Source of the DNA: Liolophura sinensis
Lineage: Eukaryota > Mollusca > Polyplacophora > Chitonida > Chitonidae
DNA: 64,000 nt
NCBI RefSeq assembly: GCF_032854445.1
Contig: NC_088295.1
Coordinates: forward strand, 47,355,385-47,419,384
Reading direction: 5' to 3'
Shown: piece after piece, positions 36,488 through 49,625 of the stretch
Numbering within the stretch: position 1 is the stretch's first letter
Layout: each line of letters starts with the position of its first letter
Made by a program: the position numbers and the translations under genes
Notes under the pieces: model-generated
Databases searched by the model: none
What the model saw: only the letters and a program-made list of their open reading frames with translations
Told to the model about the DNA's origin: nothing

Positions 36488-36795
36488 AGAGTCAATCGTG
36501 AGTAAGGTCCACGCCATAAGACTTTAAAAGAGGAAGTTGTAATTTCCCTCGCTTGACGTTCAGCATTAAGGCCGTAGTGCAACCACTGGTTGACCCCCTA
36601 TCAGTATAATGGCTGGGGAGGGAGGACTTACTTGCATTCGGTAAGTCGTCACAGTGAAGCAGTACATAAATAAGTGGTGGAAATCCGTCCTTCAACAAGG
36701 AGGCCCATGACACTTACATGCACTCTAAGGACTCTTCGTCGCCATATGACTGAAAAATTGTTAAGTAAGACGTTAAACCCCCAAGCACTCACTCA
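36488..36795 (+). mobile_element. Second SINE type with ACTC tail
   Basis: The 3' end CATATGACTGAAAAATTGTT...GACGTTAAACC and CACTCACTCACTCA is a tail shape seen in molluscan SINEs. It differs from the GGCGTAAAACACC tail family. A related reversed tail occurs near 37570. Confidence 0.55.
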
Positions 36796-39350
36796 CTCAT
36801 AAGTGGCACCCATCTAATTTACATTTTTTCCCACATGTGATTTTCGCTTATACAATCTTTTTTAAAGACTGTGCAGAATGTGCAGACTGCATTGTTCGGG
36901 GAAAGTTTTTGTCTCTTTGTGAACTTCACAGTGGTCAATGGCGGACATAGCTCTGCTGATTTGGCCATTCACCTGACATTATAGTATCCGACCATATTCA
37001 TATTTCGGAAACATATATCTATATACTGATTACGTAGCAGCCTGATTGTGGCGAGTTCATTTCCTGTAGCACGATGATCAAAGAATGTCCTGCCAAGATA
37101 AACTATTAGCTTTTATTGAACTCACAAGAAAAATTATACGGTTGTGCTGGAACAAGCTGCAACTTGCGTACATTTCAAATATGCAGGCAGGAACAAAAAG
37201 ACCTCAATCCCAAATAGTAACATGAACGTCGTTCTCCTGCAGTGCTACAAGTGGCTGCTAAGAAAATTCGTATTCTCGCACTTTGCACACTTTCTGGCTG
37301 TGTGTTGGGGTGATATTTTTTGATCCTAAAAGTCGTATGTACGTAACGGAAATGTTTTCCCAAGAAAGACAGAAACATTATTCTAAGGATTAATTACTTC
37401 ATAGTTTAGACAAAGCAGTTTTTATTGAAGTGGAAAAAGAATCGTGCCAATTAAGACAGCTCGCACTTGGACCATACACCGATTACAAGTGATGCATCTT
37501 TTTTCAGACATCTCGTTCCATGCAAATGTTACATGGATTAATTTTTTAGATACCTGTAAATTTAGGATAAATGAATGACTGAGGTTTAACGCCACATTGG
37601 CAGTTTTCACTCATATCATGGCAAGAACGTGTCATAAACAGGTGACAATGATAACATACAAAGTCAGAACAAAAACGAAACACACGCTTTTAAAACAGCT
37701 GCAAGAAACAAAACCAGTTCAAATTCGAACACTATTAAAAATATAGCGCATCCTATTTCGATGTTTGCCCAGTTCATTCATTGTGCAAGACATGAAGGCT
37801 GAAAAGAAGAAAAGCAGAGAATGAATCAGGTGAAGAACATAATTTAAATGAGTATTGGACGAAATCACTAGAGTGAGTGTAGAAGAAACTTATTTGTTGT
37901 TTGCATTACTCGGCCTTCACAGCGAATAGATGTTCGATACATTACAACAAATTCCAGTTTTACTGTTAGTGCGCTACTCTTCCAATTTGTTTTACATGAC
38001 ACAATTGTGAAAATGTGTACGTGTTTAGTACTGTTGTTTTTTTTTTTGTAAGAAAAAATCTTTGTAGCAGCAAATTTATGTGAGACTTAAAACAGGCCTC
38101 ACAATCTTGTTATCCCGAAAATATGACGCTGAATGTCAAGGACAGATAACGCCACGATTTCGGTGAAATATTGCCGACGTTTCATTAAGCCACAATCATT
38201 CATTCAAAGCAAGCAAATTCCTGTTTTTCTCTATTGTATTCTGTTTTGCAATGTTTTAACTAAATTGCAGTTGATTTATTCAGTGCTGTTTAGTACCGTA
38301 TACAAGAACATTACGTTTGTATGACCCGGGGTCAGTGTTGCGGATGAATAAAGCAGAGTTCCTGGAATAAACCGCCGTCCTTTGACTAAATAGTCAACGA
38401 CGAACTTTACTATCACACGACGACCTGGGCCCGGTTGTTCCAAAGCGTATTAGCTAATACTGGTATCAAATCCTATTCTAAATTTTAGCCAAACTCAACA
38501 GCAATATGCAGTTGTGGAAAATTAAAATATTACAGCAGCAATTCTTTGTCATATTTAATATAGTGTTACGGAATTATTTTTTGACCAAGTACAAAATCGA
38601 ACACTTGGCTTAAAGTCAAATGTGGTATCAAGTCTTCAAACAGTTTTGACCAACCAGGACCAGATTTTTCACACCGCTGCGAGCGTTGTACGTGTGTGCC
38701 ATATTAGTACTGTAAGGCTACGGACATGGTTGCTCAACTTTTATCTAAATGAACAAGTCATTTAAAAGCTGTGTAAAAACACAACAGTTTTTTAGGCAAC
38801 AATTAACAAATCATGCATTAGCACTTAGCACTTTTTCTTTACTTAAGCTTTGTCATAAACGTTCGGGATAAAACACAGCATGACAAAGCCGCTAAGGCAA
38901 TGTTCTATCCGAAACTGATTAGAGAATGTCAAATGAATTCAGAGACTCGCTTGACGATAACTATGGCCTTAGTGAACGGAACGATGTCATTATTAACAAA
39001 ATAGATGAACAATAGGACTAGTCCCACAGTGTTAATGCCATAATGGTAGATTAGGCTTAAAGTGTAAACTTTTACGTATGATAAATCAGTGTGTTATTTT
39101 TTTTTCTTTATTCCCCCAAAGTACCCCCGTTTTTTATCACTGTCATTTTAGACAAAATACTTGAAACCCGAACAGAACTGATTTTCATATTTTAATGCAG
39201 TATGCGAAAACACTACACATCCAGGAAAAAAATATATAATTATGTTGACTATACACATATTCTGACGACATAGGGTATACGTGTATATTTAGATTCTCCT
39301 AACTCTTGATTCAATGAATATACCATGGGAAATACAGAAAGTCTCTTCGT
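36796..39350. other. Intergenic, nothing recognised
   Basis: Short frames only; a reversed ACTC-type SINE tail near 37565-37610. Confidence 0.5.
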
Positions 39351-39353
39351 TAA

Positions 39354-39703
39354 GCCGGGGACACACTAGACGGACTTTTTCGCCAGTACAGGCGTATTTT
39401 GTGAATTTGTAAAGATTCGTCTAGTGCATCAAGGGCGGCACCGGCGCATTTTGCTGGCGATCTTATCCGCCCCGAAATTTTCTTTGTTTCAAACATGTCA
39501 AATACTAACTGAAAAATACGCCGTAGTGTGTCCACACTCCAAAATTTCGGCGATCGAGACGACAAGCTGACCAATCAAACAACCATCAACGGAAAAATCC
39601 CCCTAGTGTGTCTTCAAATATGCTGTGAATATCGTCCGCGTATTTCGCGGGTGATTAAGTTCGTCCCTAGAAGTGAAAAAATCCACCTTGTGTATCCCCG
39701 GCA
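39354..39703. mobile_element. 350-bp MITE-like element with TAA flanks
   Basis: The ends GCCGGGGACACACTAGACGG and the complement of GTATCCCCGGCA are inverted repeats, flanked by TAA at 39351-39353 and 39704-39706, as in PIF/Harbinger insertions. Inside, the CACACTAG-type motif recurs several times in both orientations. No coding capacity. Confidence 0.65.
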
Positions 39704-40118
39704 TAAACGCGTTCAGTCGTGGTATGTGTTTATGCAGTTGAATATATCCCTGAAGAAGAGCACCACATACATAAAAATAGTTGTAACCTCTTTTATTTAT
39801 ACAGTTTATAACTGGTTATATGATCAAAAAATGCACAGAGATATGTAACCGATAATAAACAATCTAAAGATTCTCGTTCTTCATTTCGTTAATTATAAAT
39901 TTAGTTTTTTTTATTTTGTTTTTTGAAATATTGTTCAATTTAACACTTTATTTTGCATACATTCATTCATTACAGTATACTAACATTACACTACCAGGTT
40001 TCACATGTAACTATACATTGCCACAATTCAAAAGTTGTTGTCCTAAGAAGTATCTGCGGCATTTGAACGCAAGACATTGCTGACGGAACTTGTCATGGTC
40101 GTCTCGCTATTATGACTT

Positions 40119-41124
40119 TTACCGACAGACGACTTGTAGGGATTTGCTTTTGTTTCTCAAGCAGCACCAACTGGGAACATGGTCTCTTATCGAGCGGATC
40201 CTGAAGATGTAAATGAGAGGATCTACAATTGTGTTCCCGAGATATATGATGATGGTGGACTGGCCAATGTAGTAGTTCAGATACGGTTGGTTCATTACGC
40301 TCTGCGCCAATACGGAGAAGTATAGGGCTCCGGGTAAATACATCAAAACGTAGGTGAGGTGAATCAAGAAGAACGTTAGCGCCAATGACGTCTGACGTTT
40401 TCGAGCCGTCTGGTTTTCATTCTGTTCACTCATTGCATCCCGTTTTCTTCGATGGAACATGATCATCCCGAAAATGCTGCAGTAAGTGAGCATGGTTAAG
40501 ATTACGATGACAAATGGTAAGACCTCTTCGGTGTATCCAACGCGCTCAAATGCTTTGTAACACGCTACGGATGAGAGAATCCCCGGGCTCAAGTTTCAGG
40601 AGAACCATCGGGAGAGATATTCCGAAAGTAAGGCCGAATAAAACCAGGAAGATGGCGGTCTTCACGACAACGCTGTACTTCATTGTGTGGTAGGACAGCG
40701 GTCGTAGGATAGAATAGAAGCGGTCCACGGCCACGGCCATCGCTGCGAAAATCTGATAAAAGGTGGCGAAATAGCTGAAAAAGTCCCGAGCTATGTTTGC
40801 GCACATGTTGACCAAGGACATGTTTCGCTCATCTGCACCCGCCAGTTCGAAGATGATCCTAAGTCCTAGACTGAAGGACAACATCATGTCTCCTGCAATA
40901 GCATTCTTTAGTAGGAACTTTACCTTCAGCTTCTTCTCGTCAGTTCTGCGCATGGCTCTCAAGACAATGATGTTGCACACCCAAGCGAGTGTTACGAAGA
41001 TAAGTGTAACGGCGGCCACGAGATATCCCGGAACTGTAAACTCAAGGACTTCTTCCGGTACAGTCGTCGTCATCGAACCATTCATTGTAGTGTTATACAT
41101 GGTGGTACCACTTAAACCCTTCAT
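40119..41124 (-). pseudogene. Rhodopsin-class GPCR, paralogue 2, with a one-base frame break
   Basis: The ATG at 41124 opens a frame with TM1 to extracellular loop 2 (NIIVLRAM, AIAGDMMLS, VDRFYSILRPL). That frame ends prematurely, while the +1 frame continues from CYKAFERVGYTEEVLPF through TM5-TM7 (DPLIYIFRIRSIRDHV) to the stop at 40119. Comparison with the two paralogues puts one extra base near 40563, between LIRS and CYKAF. Without it the gene would encode about 334 residues. The rest of the reading frame is intact, so recent inactivation, an allele or an assembly error are all possible. Confidence 0.88.
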
Positions 41125-41145
41125 TCTGATTCAGCGTTTACCAAT

Positions 41146-41158
41146 TCTGTAAAGATGA
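41146..41158 (-). other. Probable 3' splice site in the GPCR 2 leader
   Basis: CATCTTTACAG|AATT ends at 41147, 21 nt before the ATG, and matches the site before the first receptor. Confidence 0.6.
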
Positions 41159-41479
41159 GCAATTGTCAAATGACTAATGAGCGGATTAATTTAATGTCCC
41201 CCATGGCAATCATACCTGAAAGTGCGCCATTTTGACAATATATATATTATATGTCAGTAATTCGATAACTCTATTGCGAGATTTTATGTTGCCTCCTTTT
41301 GTAAAATGAATTAAAGTAGAAGAAAAGAATCACACGAACGTCTGCTGGGCAGGAATTCACAAAACTTCGTAAATACATTTTCGTAATTACGTTGCTTTTA
41401 GGTGATGAAGCTTAGGCGATGTCAATTACGGGTCTTGTGAAAGTGGCTCCAGTTCTCTTGTTCGCATGGAATTATTGTT

Positions 41480-41715
41480 AATTTATTTATTGGACTGATG
41501 TTTTAAGTCGTTACACAAGAATATTTCACGTTTACAACTGCGGCCAGCATTATGGTGAGAGGAAACCGGGTAGAGCCCGGGAGAGCCCATGACCATCCTC
41601 AGTTTGCTGCAGAACCTCCAAATCTACGACAGAAAAGGAAGTTAGCAACCTCATTGCTGAGAGGTTCCTGGGTTATTGGTTTGCACAAGCACGCTAACCA
41701 ATTGGCCACTCCCCA
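41480..41715 (-). mobile_element. SINE copy upstream of GPCR 2
   Basis: TTTATTTATTGG tail, GAGAGGAAACCGGGTAGAGC body and a head ending GCTAACCAATTGGCCAC, reversed and nearly full length. Confidence 0.82.
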
Positions 41716-41815
41716 TCGTCTTGCTTGACATTGCTCAATACTTGTTCGCTTACTCCAGGGCAGTCTGTGTTGCCAGCAACATTTGTCAAGCTAAAGGCAA
41801 ACTTTTGAGGTATAA

Positions 41816-43000
41816 TTATGCAAAATGTATTACGGAGCCGTAGAGTGACATGGTGAAAAGAAAAATTTTGGGAGAGAAAAAAAATTACATGATGAAAAAA
41901 TTATGCATGATGAAAAAATTATGCAAAATGAATTACGGAGCCGTAAGAGTGACATGGTGAAAAGAAATATTTTGGAAGGGGAAAAAAAATACAAAAAAAG
42001 TCGGGCCCCAAGTTTAAAAGTCGGGGCCCCGACATAATGGACCAATCATATTTAAGGGTTACGCTATAATCTCATCTACATACGGGGCTACCGCCTAATC
42101 GTCACTTCCATTACGCTTTTGCACATTAACTTTTGTCGCTTGCAAATTATACTTTCTCAGCCGTACGTGGGAAGGTTTGCCAGCAGCCTACAGATGGTCG
42201 TGGGTTTCCCCGGGGCTCTGCCCGGTTTCCTCTTACCATAATGCTGGCCACGGTCGTATAAGTGAAATATTCTTGAGTACCGCGTAAAACACCAATCAAA
42301 TAAATAAATAAATACTTTCTCAGTATCAAAATGGTCTTTTAGACAACGAGGAACGCCAACACGATTTGCAGTATCACCTCCAATAATCTGACAATTATTA
42401 TTAAGGTAAACACTTAACCAAATAATACTATCGGATTAAAACATGTATGTGACATAAAGTTAAGGCACGTGGTTCTAAAGCTTGCCTCAGTTCCATCATG
42501 GCTGGATCAGGTACATGTATTCGAATAGCGCCTCACATATAGCTGTTACGGTTGAGATTGAAAGAACTCGACCAGACTATATAAGCTGACTTGTTCATAT
42601 AGAGAAAGGGGTGTACTCTTTCAGTACGTCACTGTTTCCGCGTCGATCAAGCCGTGCCCGTCAAGCAAATTCGTACATGCACATGAAAGTTCACAAGCAG
42701 TGACAGCTGAGAGTGTGTTTTTTAAACAGATTAGAACAGACCTCTGGAGGCGGTCATGCCCAATATAATCTTTGTTATTGATTTAAAATACAAGTTAATT
42801 ATGTCATGGTAAGACCCTAGTCAGAACATGTAGTTACTCTACATGTGCTCGTGTGTCATTGCCATGGATGTTTGATGGTTTTACTTGTGATTGGCCAATT
42901 CAGTCGGGCTCCGACTTCTAAACTCAGTCCCCGACTTCAAAAGTCTGGGGTTAAAAAAAAGATTCTACAAAAAAATTCTCTTCCAAGAATTTTGTTTTCT
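41816..43000. repeat. Diverged inverted-repeat unit with a SINE inside
   Basis: The stretch AGTCGGGGCCCCGAC...GGACCAATCA near 41998-42050 is matched in reverse complement near 42890-42960 with roughly three quarters identity. The left side also has a two-copy repeat of about 105 bp (GTGACATGGTGAAAAGAAA at 41846 and 41949). Possibly a decayed DNA transposon. Confidence 0.45.
42150..42315 (+). mobile_element. SINE 3' half
   Basis: CAGCCGTACGTGGGAAGG through GAGTACCGCGTAAAACACC and AAATAAAT, inserted inside the 41816-43000 inverted-repeat unit. Confidence 0.85.
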
Positions 43001-43182
43001 AAGAAAGTTTGACCAAACATCCACTCGAGTGATAAAATATACAAATTCCTAATTCACACCGTGTATCGTAGCTTTCCAAAGACTGGCATCTTAATCGCTG
43101 GGCAAATATTAGGTAAAACAGACTCGACTGGGCCTGTATTCATCAAAACGTCTCACTGAAGAACTACACGTTCAAGTACATG

Positions 43183-43258
43183 TCGCCGTCATATAAGTGA
43201 AATATTCTTGTGCACGGCGTAAAACAACAATCAAATAATAAATTAGTTAAATAAACGT
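43183..43258 (+). mobile_element. SINE tail fragment
   Basis: GCCGTCATATAAGTGAAATA, CACGGCGTAAAACAACAATC and a short A/T run. Confidence 0.75.
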
Positions 43259-43259
43259 A

Positions 43260-44720
43260 ACGTATAAGTACATTTCCCCCATGGATTTCACTACAATTCC
43301 TCACAAATATATAAATGATATAATTTTTTAGGTGTTTAAAGAAAACTGGTCACCGCTGTATTAACGTCAAAGGCAGCGGGTTTCACTCCACACAATGGTC
43401 TACTTAGAGCTGTTGAATTTCTCATTATCAGTATCTTAGTAAAACTTGTTAGTATCTTAGTAAAACTTGGCCTGCAATATAGAAATGGCATATTCTTTTG
43501 CATTGCATGTAATACTACCCAGACAGAAGAAAAAACCTTTGAATTTTAAATATTTATGTGAAAACAGTTTCTGTTATCACTAAAATATTATTTACATTTC
43601 AAATGCCATACTTACCTTCTCATCGGAATTTCTATGCGAGTGCCAAAGTCTGGTAGTAAGGAAAGTGCTGGAGGTTTCTTTTATATACCCTTTCAACGCT
43701 TAATCCACTTGCTAATCGAAATCTGCTAATGGACATGAACAATCAACTTCATAGGCCTCCATTAACGTGACCGTCGTTTTCCGACAGTACAGTCAAAAGA
43801 GAATCAATATATAATAAAAATAAAATGTCTTGAGATGAGCAGAAATGATCAAAGATGAACGATATCGTGTCTACCCTTTTAAGTAGATTGCAAATCTAAT
43901 GTAAAACGAATATAGAGGAAAACGTCGTGTTGAAACCAATGTGTTTTTTTTTTTTTTTTACAAAAACGAAAAAAAAAAACAAACAGATGGACGAGCCAGT
44001 AATTGAACTTTGGAAAACAAATTAACGAACAAAACTATCTTGGAAGAAAGGCTAAGATATTTGATGGGAATGCTATATGAAATTGTTTCATATTCACGAG
44101 AGAAAGTTTTTTATGAAGTAGATTTTTCAAAGGTATCTGTACCAGATTAAACAGGTACTTGTGGGCTCACATCAAGGAAGATCGGGATGTTTTGTCCAAG
44201 CTGACTTTAACTTTATTCTGTCCATCTTCTTTTTACAATGTAACTTTAGAAATCACATTGGAATGTATAGAATATTCATGATTGAATAGAATCCCCCCGC
44301 TTAGTAAGTATAAGTCCATTTCTCAACGGTAACAAACCGGAACTCCCTTTTTACAAACATACATTTGCTAAAAACTTGTCCACAAGTGCTAGGATACTGA
44401 CCGAAACGTCAAGATAAAGCCAAAATCTATACATATTTTCCAAAAAACTGTTGGCGTTGCTTCTTGAAATCGATAAGACCCTCTGGCGTGTTATTTAGCA
44501 TAACGATTGATAGGTGATCTGAGCTCAGAGAGTTGAATAGTAAATATGATTACTATTATTCATAATTGTATTTAATTCTAGAATACATCGTACACGATTA
44601 TCCTTTTGAAAATGGAAGATGAAGGCAGAAGCACTCGGTTTCACAACACTGACATGTAGTATACCAAGAATATGGACAACAAAGACCCGCAGAGAATTCA
44701 AGCATTTGACCGCATTAAAA
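43260..44720. other. Intergenic, nothing recognised
   Basis: A small direct repeat, TTAGTAAAACTTG twice at 43436-43467, and homopolymer runs near 43940; no gene. Confidence 0.5.
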
Positions 44721-44721
44721 G

Positions 44722-44799
<78 letters not shown>
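44722..44799. repeat. (ATA)n microsatellite
   Basis: About 26 perfect trinucleotide units; an Asn-run ORF over it is an artefact. Confidence 0.98.
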
Positions 44800-44890
44800 T
44801 CTTAATTTTCAGAGGATAACAAACTCAGTCAATATGACAGTATTGATCTTTCCTGAGGCCCTCTATTCACTCACACAACCACTCGGCAGT

Positions 44891-45530
44891 TTAAAACGAT
44901 TTTTTAAACTGAAATTTTTTAAAAGAAATAACTGTGGAGGCAGGAAGACTGTTACATTGATCAGCCACAGAGTATGTTAAGCTTTTCTTAATTTGTTCTG
45001 TGTGGGGAAAAGGAATTTTACTTGATTGCTTGTACATGATCTTAGTTCATGATGGGGCTCTTCTCTGATTGGGAACAACTTTTTCATATAGTCAGGATAG
45101 TGGTCATTTAAACAGTTGTAAACAGTGAGATTTTTGTTATAGGATAATTTTATGTATAGTCTTTAAGTTTAACATTTCAAAAGTTTCAGCTGATGATTTA
45201 TTGTTACGTTTGTCTAGGATAAGTTTTGCAGCAATTTTTTGAAGTTTATATACTAGATCAAGTAGGCCTTTGGAACAACCGCCCCAAATAGGGACAGCGT
45301 ACATTAAATGAGGAAGGATATAACTGTTATAAAATAATAGTCTTGTTTTAAAGGGAAGAAAAGGCTTCTGTCTCCTCAGTATTGACAATAGCTTAGACAC
45401 AGTACTGCACACTGAGCCTATATGAATGAAAGTGTACGGTCTATATGAAATCTAAGAAGCTTCAAATTTTGTACATTTTCAATTGTCTGGCCATTAACCG
45501 TGACATTGAATGAATGCTGATGACAATTTT
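44891..45530 (-). mobile_element. 3' remnant of a non-LTR retrotransposon ORF2
   Basis: Read on the minus strand this is the region after the reverse transcriptase palm: VTVNGQTIENVQNLKLL, then VSKLLSILRRQKPFLPFKTR, NSYILPHLMYAVPIWGG and, after a frame change, LYIKLSYNKN...IKKSLTYSVADQCNSLP and FKKFQFKKSF with a stop at 44891. The order and motifs fit Jockey/CR1-type LINEs. Frameshifts and the missing upstream part make it dead. Confidence 0.72.
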
Positions 45531-46340
45531 TTAATTTCTGGGTGATTCCACCAATGGGTCCCTCAGCTCAGTGGTAGCCATTTTTGTTGCCACAGGAGTA
45601 GACTGGGTAGGCATAGGTCTAATTTCCTCAGTGGGATTATCTTCTAATCCATCCTTTCCGTTAGCTTCTGGTTGCTCAGCAGTGAAATCCCTTGAAGTGA
45701 ATCCCAGGAAATTATTTGGAGCAAGAGTGTTGTACAGCATTAATATTGTGTCTTTCATTTTGTTGTTGTTGCACTGCACATTTTCAGTTCTCACAAACAC
45801 AGTTCAATTTTCTCCTTAATCTGGAATATTTCTCCAAATCTGTAGTAGTATTTTCCACCAGCTAGTTTACTGTACCTTTAGACACCCTAAGAGTCACATT
45901 TGGTAACCAACTTCTCACTAATTCCACTTTTTTAAACAAAATTTTTTAGGAGCCTTAAACGCAGCTGTTTACATATTAGCTCCTGCACACTTATGATAGT
46001 AAAGATAGCTTCTGGTATGTCTCTAAATGGTTCATCCCGTGATATATCTACAATATAAACTGTAAAATATTCAAATTTACTGATGTATACTTAAGATGCC
46101 TTTAATGTGTTCAATCAAAATGTTTGCTAAAATTTTAGCGTTAGGGGTGCTCTCCACACGGTCTATACGATTTATATTTTAGTCTCCAGCCACAAAAACC
46201 TGCAAGGAATTCATCAGGATTGAATTTCAGACGATCACTGGGCACATTTACCTGCACATTTGTAGTGTCAAGACTGAGTGTACCCTAGTTGAACTGTTGT
46301 GTAAAGTGTTGCTTATCGAATGAATCTTTCTCATGTAATG
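45531..46340 (-). other. Possible further LINE-derived sequence, unresolved
   Basis: Adjoins the LINE remnant on its 5' side. An 89-residue open frame at 45531-45800 rich in Thr, Glu and Pro is not recognised. It may be older retroelement sequence, with nothing conserved enough to be sure. Confidence 0.25.
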
Positions 46341-49300
46341 TCACTCTAGCTCAATGTTTAGTACTTCTTAAACAAGTCTATGCTATTTCAGGGTGCAAGC
46401 CAAGTTCATTTTTGTACACTGTTTCTTAGTGTTGATGTCCACCCTACTTTTTGTTCCAGCGTCGGAATGGTGTACCCCCTTAGGTGACAGTTGTTTTGGG
46501 TTGTATACGTCTACACTATAAAGTGGAGTTGGCCAACATTCCTTTTTTGGTTTTGCGCAAAGATATAAGAACACTTGCACATATGTAAATATACAACCTA
46601 GGTCTTGTAAACCAAAAACTTCACTGCCACTAAATATGTATAAATAAGGCCCTAGTTTAAAAGGTTACGATATCCACAATTGATGTTTTTTTTAAAAAAA
46701 AATCATTTTTCCTTATTAGACGAAGTTAGTCAGAAGTTAGTCAGAAGTTGGTGGATTACTCCCAACACTCAAGTTTCTTCCACCAAGCAACTAATCACCA
46801 TCATGTAAATGAAACATTGTTGAGTATTACGTTAGATATTGTTAACAATTCTACCTTAACTGATATTATCTACAATGCGAGCAAAGTTATGCACGTAGGT
46901 GAGTCATCTCCCACTGAGCATAGAGTAATCTGAATGTGTCCTATGGCTGGGAGAGCTGTTCCCCTTGAAAATTAAGTTTTGTTGGCGGCTTTTTTGTTTT
47001 AACCTTATGGGTATCTCTCAACGCCCTTCCAAGGGACTAGAAATACACCGGACCGTGATTGATTGGTCAGTTTTTATGAGTTTTGGAAACGTAACCTATA
47101 ACGGTTTGGTATCCTCTCACTCTTGATTTAGTTGCCACACAGGGAGCTCACACTTTCCATCGTGATTTTATTTTTATTGCCTTCCAACCCACCCTACATA
47201 TTTGTCTTGTCGAAGAGGTGATCTTGAGGTGGGGGGCACCAGGGGTAAACCATTCAAAAAATTGCATTTTTTGCTGCAGTCATCGACTCGTGTTTCAACC
47301 GGGTAAATGTGCTTTGTTATTTAGGGCTTGCTTTGTGTTAACTTGTGTTTACCTAGGGAACACCGAGTAAACTGTAAGGTCGAGGCCAGTGCTCCATTTT
47401 GCGTTTTTCGGTGTGCCTTCGATTACCGAGCCTTCGATTAATAAAGCGATGGTCATTTCCACTATGTTAGTAGTTCGAGTTCTTTCATAGTAAATTTTGT
47501 GGCATTAGAATAACAGACAAACCTCGATTTCAGCTCGTTAGCGAAGATGACTCCCGGTACATTTTTGATGAAACAAATTGTTCTTTTTTTTTTTTTTTGG
47601 CAGTTTCAAAAATAGACGAACAGTTCTACTCAATCGGTTCACCAAGTTACTATGTGTCCTTTATCGATTTCGCTCCGCAATGCTCCTTCTTAGCATAAGA
47701 TATGCTCTGGCCACTTCGCTTTGTATGAATAGGCATGATCAGATGTAATCAGGACCCGAGCGTACATTAATCATTGTCAGACCTTCTATAGACCATGGCA
47801 TCGAGGAACATATGCAGGATATTAATTAATGTATTAGGACTGGTGGCTTCGAACCCATGTCAATACGCTGGATCACGGCCTAGTCGTTCGAGCTATCTGA
47901 AAGACCCGTCAAATCAATATTGTAAATCTGAATGGGAACTTTTTTGCAACACACTGGGCTGGGTAGGTTAACTGGTGTTTGAAGAACGTTACTCGTGACG
48001 GTTAAATAAGAACTGTCATTTTGCTTAGCCCGTGGTACCTGGCTCTGAACGCTACCTTGAACACCGTCGAAGTTTGTGTTTTGCTTTCCAACTTTTATTG
48101 ATTGGGCTTATGGCTTTATCGGCAGTATTTCAGTCATATCGTGGAGAAACTGTCGAAATGAATGCAGTATGTATTCCTTGCCGAAGTATAAAAGTGAAAC
48201 TGGTGTTTAAAATCTTGAGAAAAGTTAGCTGTCTTCATAAGCTGATAAATTATCAATCTATATGTCAAAACTATTCAACGCTCACAAACCCGATTCTTAA
48301 CAACTCGACTCTGAGCGCAATTCCCGTTGATATTTTCGCCGTCTTCTGTTGAGTTCGAAATATTAAATTCATTTGCGAATGTAACCTTAGCGATAATGCT
48401 GTTTAACACAAGATTTGTTTCTGAAATGTTGTATATAAGATACTGAAATTGTTTCATATACTGGTAAAATTAAACTATAGTTAAGGAAAACGATCCTGGT
48501 GTCCATGCGAAATTGGCGTGGCGCTTGTTCAAACTTTTTTTGTTGACCAGTTTGTTTGAAATGGCTTGGCTTTAGTATGTTCTACGACATATACACTGTT
48601 CCCTCAAATAAACTGAAACGCGCCGGACTAACTTCAAACCCTTGTCCATGCAATTCAGGCCTGTTCACGTCAGTATAAAATTTACAGTGAGACTGATGCT
48701 TACAGCCGTTCAGAAAAGTATGACGAATCGGATTAAAGTTAAAAAGTTTTACTTGGAATTTGACAAAACAAAAAAACAAACAAAAAAACAATGGTACAGT
48801 TAAAGAATGTTTCTTTATTGTCTACTTCAAGTAAAACATATCCCACAGTAAGCTTACTTCTTATGCGAATCAGTAGTTAGCCATGACAAGAACTCGAGGG
48901 AATGCCTATACAATAGACACAACAACTGGCAAAATAACGTAAAATTTTAATAGTCCTGAAACAAACAGAGTGAAAATGTTGAATCTGTATTTGCTGAAAC
49001 GCCCCAGCTAAGGCTGATTGTGTATTCAAAGATTAGACACAGGCTTTCTGAAGGTTTCTGAAGATCGATATTACCAGAAAGAAAATGTCATCTCGAAGAC
49101 ACTTTTAAGCTTTTCCAAAGCAGCTACTGCTTTGTTCAGAAAGTGTTCTTGTGAAGACGTATATATGTCACCGTGCTTCTTTGTTATGTGCGATCTAATG
49201 GCCTAACACGCCTGTGATAAACAATGATCCGAAAGTCTTCAGATGTTTATTTCCATCAACATATTGGCCCTATATGACGTTTACTTTATTTTTTTGAAAA

Positions 49301-49534
49301 CAGTGCTAAGGCGCTCATGCAATGGTGTTTTCAAGCATTGTCCTAAAGCTAACAACACACCTTTCTAATAAAGAGGCTGATTTATGTCAGCAGCAGGTAT
49401 ATGTGAATTGCGACAAAGCTAAGCTTTATGGAAACATTAGGTGTTTCTGATATGCAAGCTTCGCTTAAAATCTTTCCTGATTTTGTTCTGCGTTATTTAT
49501 CATTAACAATGCAGGTAGCTAACCTCGCATAGAT
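46341..49534. other. Intergenic, one tRNA-like patch
   Basis: Frames under 110 codons without motif. Confidence 0.45.
47838..47909 (-). mobile_element. tRNA-like segment (SINE head or tRNA pseudogene)
   Basis: The complement has TAGCTCGAACGACTAGGCCG as A-box side and GGGTTCGAAGCC as B-box, 72 nt in total. The arms do not pair well enough to call a functional tRNA. Confidence 0.4.
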
Positions 49535-49625
49535 CATTTCCTCCCACATACAATACTGGCCACCGTCGTATAAGTGAAATATTCTTGAGTACGGCGTAAA
49601 ACAGCAATCAAATAAATAAATTAAT
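49535..49625 (+). mobile_element. SINE tail fragment
   Basis: CACCGTCGTATAAGTGAAAT, GAGTACGGCGTAAAACAGC and AAATAAATAAA. Confidence 0.8.

Noticed and set aside
44619-44819. Poly-Asn frame
   Set aside because: Translation of the ATA microsatellite.
47838-47909. Functional tRNA gene
   Set aside because: A- and B-box-like strings exist but acceptor and anticodon stems do not pair convincingly; more likely a SINE head or pseudogene.
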